Source: an uncultured Collinsella sp.
GTDB taxonomy: Bacteria > Actinomycetota > Coriobacteriia > Coriobacteriales > Coriobacteriaceae
Length of the DNA: 5,907 nucleotides
Direction of reading: 5' to 3'
Assembly (NCBI GenBank): GCA_900546455.1
Contig: URCS01000094.1
Coordinates: 1-5,907 of the forward strand
The translations under genes and the position numbers were made by a program. This document shows positions 1-5,691 of this stretch, piece after piece (the first letter of the stretch is position 1; each line of letters begins with the position of its first letter). Below the pieces are notes generated by a model, which made no database searches, was not told the DNA's origin, and was given only the letters and a program-made list of their open reading frames with translations.

Positions 1-160
1 CGATCAGATCCAACCAGGCAAAGTCGTCCTCGGTGAAAACGCGGTAGCCGTTGTCACCGCGTCCCACGAAGGGCAGCAGTCCCTGCTTGTCATAAAAGCG
101 CAGCGTGTCCACGCTCACGCCGATGTGCTCGGCCGCCTGACGGATCGTATAGGTCTTCAT
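1..160 (-). CDS. MerR-family transcriptional regulator, N-terminal part (cut by window edge)
   Basis: The 53 visible residues form the DNA-binding head of a MerR-family regulator. A helix-turn-helix starts at the N-terminus (TIRQAAEHIGVSVDTLRFYD, residues 5-24), followed by the QGLLP turn and a wing ending in NGYRVF (residues 37-42). These regulators bind as dimers to dyads in long-spacer promoters and untwist them to activate transcription. I chose the ATG at 158-160. An ATG two codons upstream (164-166) is in frame, but the AGAGAGGA ribosome binding site abuts it too closely, whereas it is well placed for the inner one. The effector domain, and so the inducer, lies outside the window. It is divergent from the gene starting at 348, a common arrangement for a MerR regulator and its target. 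The family call is firm; the specific function is unknown. Confidence 0.88.
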   Translation of the reverse strand, partial: MKTYTIRQAAEHIGVSVDTLRFYDKQGLLPFVGRGDNGYRVFTEDDFAWLDLI

Positions 161-199
161 CCTCATGTCCTCTCTTTGGTTGCAAAGAGTACCATTTTT

Positions 200-230
200 A
201 TCATAAACCCTGGAGCACGCTCTAAGGCAA
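200..230 (-). promoter_or_regulatory. MerR-type promoter with 19-bp spacer and internal dyad
   Basis: Read on the minus strand, a -35 TTGCCT (225-230) and a -10 TATGAT (200-205) are separated by 19 bp, longer than the usual 17. A dyad at 208-227 fills the spacer: arms CCTTAGAGC and GCTCCAGGG around a GT centre, with 7 of 9 positions symmetric. A long spacer with a central dyad is the classic MerR-regulated layout. The promoter reads into the merR-like gene starting at 160, so autoregulation is the natural inference. The divergent promoter at 274-303 does not overlap this dyad. Confidence 0.7.
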
Positions 231-273
231 GCGGGTTTTACAAAATAGGATTAAATTTTTGTTACTTAGAGGT

Positions 274-303
274 TTGACAATCGTTATAGGTTCATGCTAT
301 CCT
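274..303 (+). promoter_or_regulatory. Sigma-70-type promoter for the gene at 348
   Basis: A consensus -35 TTGACA (274-279) is followed after 18 bp by TATCCT (298-303), in an AT-rich stretch divergent from the MerR gene. The transcript would start near 310, about 38 bases before the ATG at 348. A ribosome binding site AAAGGGG (331-336 region) lies about 11 bases before that ATG. Confidence 0.65.
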
Positions 304-347
304 ACATTTGGTTCTGGAAAATAAATAGCAAAGGGGTAGTTTTTAAC

Positions 348-611
348 ATGGAACCGTTCAAGAACTTCAAGGTTGCGGCCTATGTCTACGCCTACTATCT
401 GGAAAAGGTCGATGAGGCGGAGATCCAGCGCGGCATCGACTACTTCAAAAAGTACATCCATCTGGACAAGGTGTATATTGAAAATCACCGCGGCACGGTG
501 GATATTCCCGTCGAAAAGCTGAAGGCGGTCAAGGCGCTGTTCGAGAAGAACGGCATCGAAACCTCCGGCGGCATCACCTCGACTCAGCTGGTGGACGGCG
601 TGCGCAAGCAC
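348..611 (+). CDS. N-terminal fragment of a putative glycoside-hydrolase-like protein
   Basis: The chosen start is the ATG at 348, behind a G-rich ribosome binding site and a good promoter; an ATG at 294 lies inside the promoter and is unlikely. About the first 85 residues read as a normal soluble protein. They include KNFKVAAYVYAYYLEKV, then HLDKVYIENHRGTVDIP and FEKNGIETSGGITST. This resembles the start of an uncharacterised group of glycoside-hydrolase-like proteins from gut Firmicutes and Actinobacteria, in which a (beta/alpha)-barrel strand carries the KVYIE-type motif. That assignment is from memory and is moderate only. From about residue 85 (VRK, 600-608) the sequence becomes a TolC-type fragment in the same frame, so the true C-terminal part is missing. 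The open frame runs on to a stop at 1541, but everything after about 878 is antisense to the helicase. The end given is the approximate junction, not a stop codon. Confidence 0.55.
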
Positions 612-878
612 CTCGAAGACGCCGCAGCTCTCGAAGCGCAGGGCATGATCTCTCGCAGCGAAAAACTCTACGTCGAATTCAAGATGTCGGAGGCCGAACG
701 CGACCTGCAAAACGCGCAGTCGCAGGTCGAGACGATCGCCGCCGCGCTGAACAGCACCATAGGCCAGACAGACGACTACCAGCCCGTCACGGCGATGTTC
801 ATACTCGAACGCATCGAACCGCTCGACCATTTCCGGACACTGGCCGCCGAACGCAACCCGCTGCTCGATCAGGTCGAC
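600..878 (+). pseudogene. Internal fragment of a TolC-family outer-membrane efflux protein
   Basis: Continuing in the frame of the preceding fragment, about 90 residues have the pattern of a TolC-family periplasmic helix pair. HLEDAAALEAQGMISRSEK is the helix leading to a turn. KMSEAERDLQNAQSQVETIA then AALNSTIG is the amphipathic repeat that ends in the conserved Leu-Asn-x-x-(Leu/Ile)-Gly. The following piece, with PVTAMFILERIEPLDHF and ERNPLL, matches the link to the next repeat in Bacteroidota-type TolC proteins. TolC proteins are trimeric outer-membrane channels, so one is unexpected beside actinobacterial genes. There is no start, signal peptide, beta-barrel strand set or stop of its own. 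The left edge is near VRK (600-608) and the right edge near 855-878, where the minus-strand helicase frame takes over. Most likely it is foreign sequence joined in by assembly; a real transferred fragment is the alternative. Confidence 0.6.
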
Positions 879-1475
879 CAGACGGCCCGGCGTTGCGACC
901 AGGATGTCGCAGCCGTACTTGAGCGCCGCGGTCTGGGGCTTGTAGCTCACGCCGCCCACGACGGTCACGGCGACATGGCCGGTGACGTCGGCGATCTTGC
1001 CGGCGACCTCATCGTTCTGCTGGGCAAGCACGCGCGTGGGGGTGATGACGAGCATCACGGGGCCGCGGCCGTTGCCCTCGGGCTTCTTGGCACCGCGACG
1101 GCGGTTGCGGCCGCCACGCTCGCGCACGGGCTTGGGCGGAGCAATGTGCTCCAGATTGTTCATGGTCGGCAGCAAGAAGGCGGCCGTCTTGCCGGTGCCG
1201 GTCTGAGCGGCGGCAAGCAGGTCGCGGCCCTCGAGCACCACGGGGATGGAGCCGGCCTGAACGGGCGTGGGCGCCGTGTAGCCCAGGTTCTCAATAGCAC
1301 GAAGCATCTCGTCCGAAAGCCCCAGCTCGTCAAAGGCGGGCAGGCTCTCGGTAGCGGACTCGACGGCCTGGGCAGCATTTGCCTCGTCGGCGGCATCGAA
1401 GGCGGCCTGGGTCATGGCCTCGCGGGTCTCGTCCAGAATCTCAGCGTCGGTGACGTCGGATACAGAATTACGCAT
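852..1475 (-). CDS. DEAD-box RNA helicase, truncated after motif Ib
   Basis: About 208 residues of an ATP-dependent DEAD-box RNA helicase are visible. They run from an acidic, Ala/Glu-rich N-terminal tail (1-46) through the Q motif (F48 to Q73, with PTPVQ), Walker A (AQTGTGKT, 90-97), a basic Arg/Gly/Lys insert (118-138), motif Ia (PTRVLAQQ, 146-153) and the GG motif (174-175) to motif Ib (TPGRL, 195-199). The start ATG (1473-1475) has AAGGAA nine bases upstream. A normal protein would next show motif II (DEAD) within about 20 residues, then SAT and the second RecA domain. Instead, after VDLIEQRVA the frame turns into the antisense of the TolC-like piece and stays open, without helicase motifs, to a stop near 297. 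Motifs II to VI are absent, so this copy cannot be an active helicase as given. The family is certain; the cause of truncation is discussed under findings. Confidence 0.85.
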
Positions 1476-1679
1476 ATGTTGTTGTTCCTTATCTGCACGC
1501 ACTATGGGCGCGGCATGCGGCCGCGCGGGCGTGCTTGGTAGTGCGCTAATACATACAAAACAGGTGCGCACAGAGAGGACGTTGCTCAGCACGCTGGCGA
1601 TCGCTTTGGCAGCCCTATCACGCGCCGTCCAGACGCAGCAGCTCTAAGCGATGGAGCAGATTCGCCGCCGGTTAGTATA
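1476..1679 (-). promoter_or_regulatory. Long 5' leader of the helicase gene, with hairpin and candidate -10
   Basis: No gene is seen between the helicase start and about 1680. On the minus strand, TATACT (1674-1679) is a candidate -10, but no good -35 stands at 16-19 bp; the nearest T-rich hexamer, TTTACG, is at 21 bp. If used, it gives a leader of roughly 190 bases. The leader contains a strong GC hairpin, GCGCGGC/GCCGCGC (1508-1514 with 1520-1526, loop of five), about 30 bases before the start codon, then the AAGGAA ribosome binding site (1485-1490). Long structured leaders are known for cold-shock-type RNA helicases that autoregulate; applying this here is inference. An in-frame ATG near 1592 lacks a ribosome binding site and is not preferred. 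Confidence 0.35.
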
Positions 1680-1735
1680 CCCGTGCTTCGCATGCCCCCA
1701 CGTAAACCACAGATGACGAGGCGGACGAGGCTGAT

Positions 1736-1794
1736 TGTCTCAATCTGTAACGGCTGCGAAGCAAAACCGGCCCCAAATGTTACAGATCAAGACA
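1736..1794. repeat. Isolated copy of the 59-bp palindromic repeat
   Basis: Left arm TGTCTCAATCTGTAAC (1736-1751) and right arm GTTACAGATCAAGACA (1779-1794) are near-perfect inverted copies around a 27-base centre containing AAAACC. Arm length, centre length and arm sequence match the five units at 5240-5619, about 3.5 kb away. This copy lies between the helicase leader and the promoter of the FHA gene, about 45 bases before that promoter's -35. Two mismatched positions in the arms make it slightly more diverged than the array copies. Confidence 0.9.
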
Positions 1795-1837
1795 GAGGGG
1801 GATTTCCGTCCAGTCCAAACCAAATCTCTCAGGCTTC

Positions 1838-1865
1838 CTGCAATTTCGAACATGTGGCCTATAAT
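1838..1865 (+). promoter_or_regulatory. Candidate promoter of the FHA-domain gene
   Basis: A consensus -10 TATAAT (1860-1865) has CTGCAA (1838-1843) 16 bp upstream as a modest -35. Transcription would start near 1872, giving a leader of about 100 bases that holds a short C/G-rich stretch (1909-1923) and the ribosome binding site at 1961-1968. No other strong -10/-35 pair was seen between the palindrome and the gene. Confidence 0.5.
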
Positions 1866-1972
1866 GTTGCTTTGGTTACGCTATATATTGCGCAGCCATT
1901 TAATACGTCGCCCACCGGGGGCCATTAATTCCTATCGCCATATTGGCTAGGAAGCAATCAAAGGAGGTATCC

Positions 1973-2935
1973 GTGGCAGCAGAGACGCCTTGCTCGGTCC
2001 TCTATAACGATATTCGCTCGTTCGGCGGTCTTAAACATCTCGAGATCGCCCGAATGCTCATCAATGGAAACTCTTATCTCGGCAGTACCCTGCTCGAGAA
2101 ATGCTCTTCCAACCGCTCGTATCTCACCCGTTACATCGTCCATCGCAAGCCTGACCAGTACGCGCCCTCCATCTACAGCGACTTTACCGTCACCACGCTC
2201 AACCTTTCCGCGGCAATCTGCAGCAAGCTCGGCGGCGGCGAGGCCGCCTATCGGGCAATCGCCGAGCACTATCGTGGTCCGGCCGCCAACGAAATGATGT
2301 CGGCTCTCGCCAGCTACAAGCTGGACAGCCGCCTATATGCAAATGCCCTCAATCGCATCGACAACTTTGACGGCAATGCCGTGCGCGAGAAAAGCACGCT
2401 TTACCTTATGCTCTTTGTGGCAACGGGGGCGCTCGCCGATCCCGTTCAGGGCGTGGCCACCGTCGAGCGCTTTTGCGCCAGCAAGACGGGCGGGCACTTT
2501 GGCACCACCGAAACTACCGTCGGACGTGGCTTTATGAGCAGCCTGGAGCAGCCGCACACCGTCGCTCCCAACCTCGGTCTGCTCAGAACCCATGCCGACA
2601 ACTGCGCCGACATGCAAATCCATCCCCTCACACGCGATCCGCGCGGCACCGTGATTGGTTCTTTGCCCAAAACCTCGCCCAGCATCACCGATGTAGGCGC
2701 CGACGCCTCGCGCGAGCATCTTCGCATTTGGCTCGAGGGTGAGCACTGGTACGCCCAGGGACTTGGATCGACCAACGGCACTGTGCTCGAATCGGGCGCA
2801 GGCGACGGCGACATTGTGATTGAGCCGCCACGCGACCAACGCGAGCCCGGCAAAATCTATCCCCCGGTGGAAATCGAAAACAGCGACCGACTCCATTTGG
2901 GCCTCTACACGACGTTCCTTGTCATTGTGGACTAG
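1973..2935 (+). CDS. FHA-domain protein (320 aa), probable phosphothreonine reader paired with the kinase
   Basis: The GTG at 1973 is preferred because an excellent AAGGAGGT (1961-1968) sits just before it; a TTG at 1943 in the same frame has no such site. The C-terminal ~95 residues (225-320) are a forkhead-associated domain. GTVIGS (225-230) holds the first conserved Gly, SREH (246-249) the phosphopeptide-binding Ser and His, STNGT (266-270) the conserved Asn, and NSDRLHLG (303-310) the last strands. FHA domains bind phosphothreonine in partner proteins. Residues 1-220 are predicted mostly helical, have no signal peptide or membrane segment, and match no family I recognise. The protein should be cytoplasmic. 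The next gene downstream encodes a transmembrane Ser/Thr-type kinase, so this is likely its substrate or reader. A terminator follows directly, which argues against obligatory co-transcription. Confidence 0.85.
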   Translation: MAAETPCSVLYNDIRSFGGLKHLEIARMLINGNSYLGSTLLEKCSSNRSYLTRYIVHRKPDQYAPSIYSDFTVTTLNLSAAICSKLGGGEAAYRAIAEHYRGPAANEMMSALASYKLDSRLYANALNRIDNFDGNAVREKSTLYLMLFVATGALADPVQGVATVERFCASKTGGHFGTTETTVGRGFMSSLEQPHTVAPNLGLLRTHADNCADMQIHPLTRDPRGTVIGSLPKTSPSITDVGADASREHLRIWLEGEHWYAQGLGSTNGTVLESGAGDGDIVIEPPRDQREPGKIYPPVEIENSDRLHLGLYTTFLVIVD

Positions 2936-2940
2936 CGCGC

Positions 2941-2982
2941 GGGCGACGATCGAATAACGGTCGCCGCCCGTCTTTTGTCTTC
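2941..2982 (+). terminator. Intrinsic terminator after the FHA gene
   Basis: Six bases after the stop codon, GGGCGACGATC (2941-2951) pairs with GGTCGCCGCCC (2959-2969) around a seven-base GAATAAC loop. The 11-bp stem has one A-C mismatch and one G-U pair. It is followed by a T-rich tail, TCTTTTGTCTTCT (2971-2983). The GC-rich stem plus T-run is the standard Rho-independent pattern, so the kinase gene probably has its own promoter or depends on read-through. Confidence 0.8.
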
Positions 2983-3027
2983 TACCTTCTGCGTCGTAAA
3001 CGACAATGCTCGGCGGCTTATGCTGAT

Positions 3028-3064
3028 GGTGCGGCTATTATGGTGTCTTACCGATAGCCGCACC
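3028..3064. promoter_or_regulatory. 11-bp perfect inverted repeat upstream of the kinase gene
   Basis: GGTGCGGCTAT (3028-3038) and ATAGCCGCACC (3054-3064) are exact reverse complements around a 15-base centre. The centre carries a further GGT/ACC pair (3042-3044 with 3050-3052). No T-run follows, so it is not an intrinsic terminator. A possible -10, TATTAT (3036-3041), overlaps the left arm, though no clear -35 stands 17 bp before it. The element lies 44 bases before the kinase ATG. It could be an operator covering the kinase promoter, or a structured leader; the sequence alone does not decide. Confidence 0.6.
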
Positions 3065-3108
3065 GCCAACGTATGCGCGCGGCAACCCATGCCAAACAAA
3101 GGAACGCC

Positions 3109-5193
3109 ATGGATACTACCGATAGCGCCTATGGCGACAAACTCATCCGTCTCGACACGTTCGACACCGCCGTGGCGGTCGACCCCAGCGCCGAGGACGA
3201 TGCCAAGCGCCGGTTTATGACGCTTATTCTCCAGACGGCCCACTGCAACAACGGCAACATCGGGCACGTGCTGTGCGCGACCAACACGAACGGCGAGGTC
3301 TTTGCCGTCAAGCTACTCAAGGACAACGCCATCCTTTCCGGCCAAGCCCCCGACCGCTCCGCCGAGCAATCGGCAGCGCACCTGGCCAACACCGCCGCGC
3401 TGTTCGAGGAGTACCGTCATCTGTGTACCGTCTCGCACCTGCGCGGATTTCCACGCGTCTATGGCTACGGATCGTGCGAGGATGACCCGCTCATCCTCAT
3501 GGAGTGGGTCGAGGGAACCTCGCTCAAGCAGGCGCTGCCCCTGCTTCCGCACGACGCCTCGGGCGGGCTGACCACCCAGATGGTCGCCGCCGTCGGAAAC
3601 GCCGTGCTTCGTGCGCTCTTGATGACCCAAGGCCTCGTGAATCCGGTCATCCATCGCGACCTGTCGCCTGCCAATATCATGTTCCGCACCTCCAGCCGAA
3701 CGCTCGAGCAGCAGATTGCCGATTGTTCCTTTGACCCCTGCCTCATCGACATGGGCTCCGCGACCATGGCTCTCGGCGACGACACGATCACCCGGCGCGC
3801 CGACATCTGGCGCTTTGCCACACCCGCATACGCCGCGCCCGAGATGCTCACGCAGGATATCGAAGGCATCGCGGCCCTTCGCCGTTCGCCGGCAATCGAC
3901 GTCTATGCGCTTTCGAGCATTCTGTACCAGCTCTACAGCGGTCGCAAACCGTTTGACTTTGAGTCGACGGACGCCGCTGCAACCGGCTCGTTCTATCTCG
4001 TAAAGACCAAGACCAAGCCGGCACCGCTCGAGCCGCGCTGCGAGGGCGATGAAGCGCTCGTCCAAATCATCATGAAGGGTCTCTCAGTCGAGCAGTGCGA
4101 TCGTCCCACCGAGCAGCAGATGCTCGAGGTGCTCTCGGCATACCTCACCGATGCCGAATCCGAGGGCCGCGAAGGCACAGGAGACGAGGCCGCGATTGAT
4201 ATCGATTCTGGCACGCACCTTAAGGTCGACGTCGCCGGCGAGCGCGCACGAGAGATCCTGAATCAGGCCCGCCACGATGCCATGACCCGCCGCCGCTTTA
4301 TTATCGGCGGCGCTATCGCAGCCGTTGCGGGGCTCAGCGTTATCGGGGCGGCAACCCATGGCTTTGGCATCCCCGACTACCTTGACGGCATCCGCGGTTC
4401 ACTTGACGACTACACCTGGGATCAGCTGCAGGAGATTTCGCTCAAGATTAAGGCCGCCGAGACCCGTAGCGAGGCACGCGAGATTGCCAAGCGTTACCAC
4501 CTGCTCGACGCTGATGGGCATATCCCCTATCCGTGCACCAAGCGTGTCACGCTCACCAACGGGCTGGAGGTCGGCGCGCAGCTTGTGGGCATCCGTCACG
4601 ATGAGCTTCTGGACGGTACGGGCAAGGCCGGGCTGACGTTTATGTTCGACGCGGGTATTGCCGAGCGCAACGCTGCAGCTGAACCGCCGAGCGCCGGCTG
4701 GGTAGATTGCGAGCTGCGGGAATGGCTCAACGGCGACGGCCTTAAGCTGCTGCCCAACGAGTTGCGCGCGCTCATTAAAGGGGTCAAGAAGGTCTCGAAC
4801 AATGTGGGCGCCGCCAACAGCGCATCGTGCCTGAGCGAGTTGCCCGCAACCCTTTGGCTGCCCGCCATGGTCGAGCTGTGCGGTACGCAACCGCCCGATT
4901 CGTTTACCGAGGGCTATCACTACCTGGCAGACATCTACAACGGCGAGGGCAAGGAGTATCAGCTCTTCCGCGAGCTCAAGGTGAGCCCGTATTCCACGAA
5001 CGAGACGATGGTCCGCCAGTGGAAAGGCAAGGACACCTGTTGGTGGGAGCGCACGGTGAGCCCCGACACATCGGAGAGCGAAGGCACGCTCTATATGAAC
5101 CGCGTGGGGCACGACGGCGACGTCTTTACGTACGCAACGCCTGCGGACAATCCCAGAAAGCGAACCTGCGTGGTTCCTGGGTTCTGCATTTAG
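3109..5193 (+). CDS. Transmembrane Ser/Thr-type protein kinase with external DUF6273-like domain (694 aa)
   Basis: The ATG at 3109 has AAAGGA (3098-3103) at ideal spacing; an ATG at 3073 has none. The cytoplasmic N-terminus (about 40-345) is a Hanks-type kinase. It has a loose glycine loop NGNIGHV (48-54), the ATP-binding Lys in VFAVK (K68), helix-C Glu near E100/E101, hinge LMEWVEG (130-136), catalytic loop IHRDLSPANIM (181-191), metal-binding DMG (214-216, in place of DFG), ATPAYAAPE (237-245) and D264 in the IDVYAL helix. The usual catalytic-loop Lys is Ser186, a variant seen in some bacterial kinases. A charged linker leads to RRR (394-396) and one membrane segment (about 397-417), placing the C-terminus outside. 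The outer part (about 480-694) matches the DUF6273 style: GWVDCELREWLNG, TLWLPAMVEL, CWWERTVSP and a final VVPGFCI. Its ligand is unknown. It probably works with the FHA protein upstream. The kinase call is firm; the sensor role is inference. Confidence 0.9.
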   Translation: MDTTDSAYGDKLIRLDTFDTAVAVDPSAEDDAKRRFMTLILQTAHCNNGNIGHVLCATNTNGEVFAVKLLKDNAILSGQAPDRSAEQSAAHLANTAALFEEYRHLCTVSHLRGFPRVYGYGSCEDDPLILMEWVEGTSLKQALPLLPHDASGGLTTQMVAAVGNAVLRALLMTQGLVNPVIHRDLSPANIMFRTSSRTLEQQIADCSFDPCLIDMGSATMALGDDTITRRADIWRFATPAYAAPEMLTQDIEGIAALRRSPAIDVYALSSILYQLYSGRKPFDFESTDAAATGSFYLVKTKTKPAPLEPRCEGDEALVQIIMKGLSVEQCDRPTEQQMLEVLSAYLTDAESEGREGTGDEAAIDIDSGTHLKVDVAGERAREILNQARHDAMTRRRFIIGGAIAAVAGLSVIGAATHGFGIPDYLDGIRGSLDDYTWDQLQEISLKIKAAETRSEAREIAKRYHLLDADGHIPYPCTKRVTLTNGLEVGAQLVGIRHDELLDGTGKAGLTFMFDAGIAERNAAAEPPSAGWVDCELREWLNGDGLKLLPNELRALIKGVKKVSNNVGAANSASCLSELPATLWLPAMVELCGTQPPDSFTEGYHYLADIYNGEGKEYQLFRELKVSPYSTNETMVRQWKGKDTCWWERTVSPDTSESEGTLYMNRVGHDGDVFTYATPADNPRKRTCVVPGFCI

Positions 5194-5231
5194 GGAGCGA
5201 GTGTCTTGCCGCGGCGGCGGCGGGCGCTCCC
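5193..5231 (+). terminator. Possible transcript-end hairpin after the kinase gene
   Basis: GGGAGCG (5193-5199, starting at the last base of the stop codon) pairs perfectly with CGCTCCC (5225-5231). The 25-base loop is rich in GCG triplets and can fold further (GCCGC with GCGGC). There is no T-run, only ATTT after 5237, so it is not a classic intrinsic terminator. It may stabilise the 3' end, or act together with the palindrome array that begins nine bases later. Confidence 0.35.
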
Positions 5232-5239
5232 CCGGGATT

Positions 5240-5619
5240 TGTCTCGATCTGTAACATCTAGCAGGTAAAACCGGGTCTAGTTGTTACAGAACGAGATAAA
5301 CCCCAACCCCGCGAGACAACATCTCGATCTGTAACAGTAAGGGGTCAAAAACCTCTCTAGATGTTACAGATCGAGACGTTTGAGTTGACCCCGGACGGTT
5401 TGTCTCGATCTGTAACAGTTAGAGGTTATATTTCCCGCTAGATGTTACAGATTGAGACATTGAGCTTGCTGCCAACTGTTTGTCTTGATCTGTAACAAAT
5501 ACTCGGTAAAACGGGGTCTAGTTGTTACAGATCGAGACGTTAGTTTTCGGCTGAAATGTTTGTCTAAATCTGTAACAGCTATGGTTCAAAAACCGGTCCA
5601 GACGTTACAGATTGAGATG
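5240..5619. repeat. Array of five 59-bp palindromic repeats at an 80-bp period
   Basis: The five units are at 5240-5298, 5320-5378, 5401-5459, 5481-5539 and 5561-5619. Each is a 16-base left arm close to TGTCTCGATCTGTAAC, a 27-base centre, and a 16-base inverted right arm close to GTTACAGATCGAGACA. Unit starts are 80, 81, 80 and 80 bases apart, with gaps of 21 or 22 bases. Arms differ between units at only a few outer positions, many of which keep G-U pairing; TCTGTAAC and GTTACAGA are invariant. Centres vary but share G-G-T-(A/C)-AAAA-(C)C and often CTAG near both ends, so they can extend the stem. Gaps are largely unique, although the second and third resemble each other (both contain TTGAG). 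The pattern suggests tandem duplication of a larger unit, then divergence. There is no coding frame, and it is not a standard CRISPR. Confidence 0.9.
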
Positions 5620-5691
5620 TTTGGCAAAGACGGCCGTCGATTGAGCAGCCACCCTCATCTGTAATGAAAAGTCATACATTCCAACTATTAC

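Noticed and set aside
297..850. Minus-strand coding continuation of the helicase
   Set aside because: No helicase motif occurs there, and it is antisense to the glycoside-hydrolase-like and TolC-like pieces, which read as real proteins on the plus strand.
880..1541. Plus-strand coding continuation of the frame that starts at 348
   Set aside because: It lies exactly antisense to the helicase motifs and has low-complexity Gly/Ala/Leu/His-rich composition typical of a shadow frame.
1943..1972. TTG at 1943 as start of the FHA protein
   Set aside because: It has no ribosome binding site, while the GTG at 1973 directly follows AAGGAGGT.
2333..2896. Long minus-strand open frame inside the FHA gene
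   Set aside because: It is antisense to a well-supported gene with clear FHA motifs and has no ribosome binding site or recognisable domain; GC-rich codon use explains it.
4399..5112. Long minus-strand open frame inside the kinase gene
   Set aside because: It is antisense to the DUF6273-like domain and has no recognisable motif; it is a shadow of GC-rich codons.
5240..5619. CRISPR array
   Set aside because: The period is regular, but the conserved parts are alternating inverted arms about 40 bases apart, not direct repeats separated by uniform spacers. Centres share a common A-rich core, and no cas genes are visible.
5655..5666. Sixth array unit after 5619
   Set aside because: ATCTGTAA resembles the left arm, but it is about 89 bases from the previous one instead of 80 and no matching right arm follows; at best a relic.
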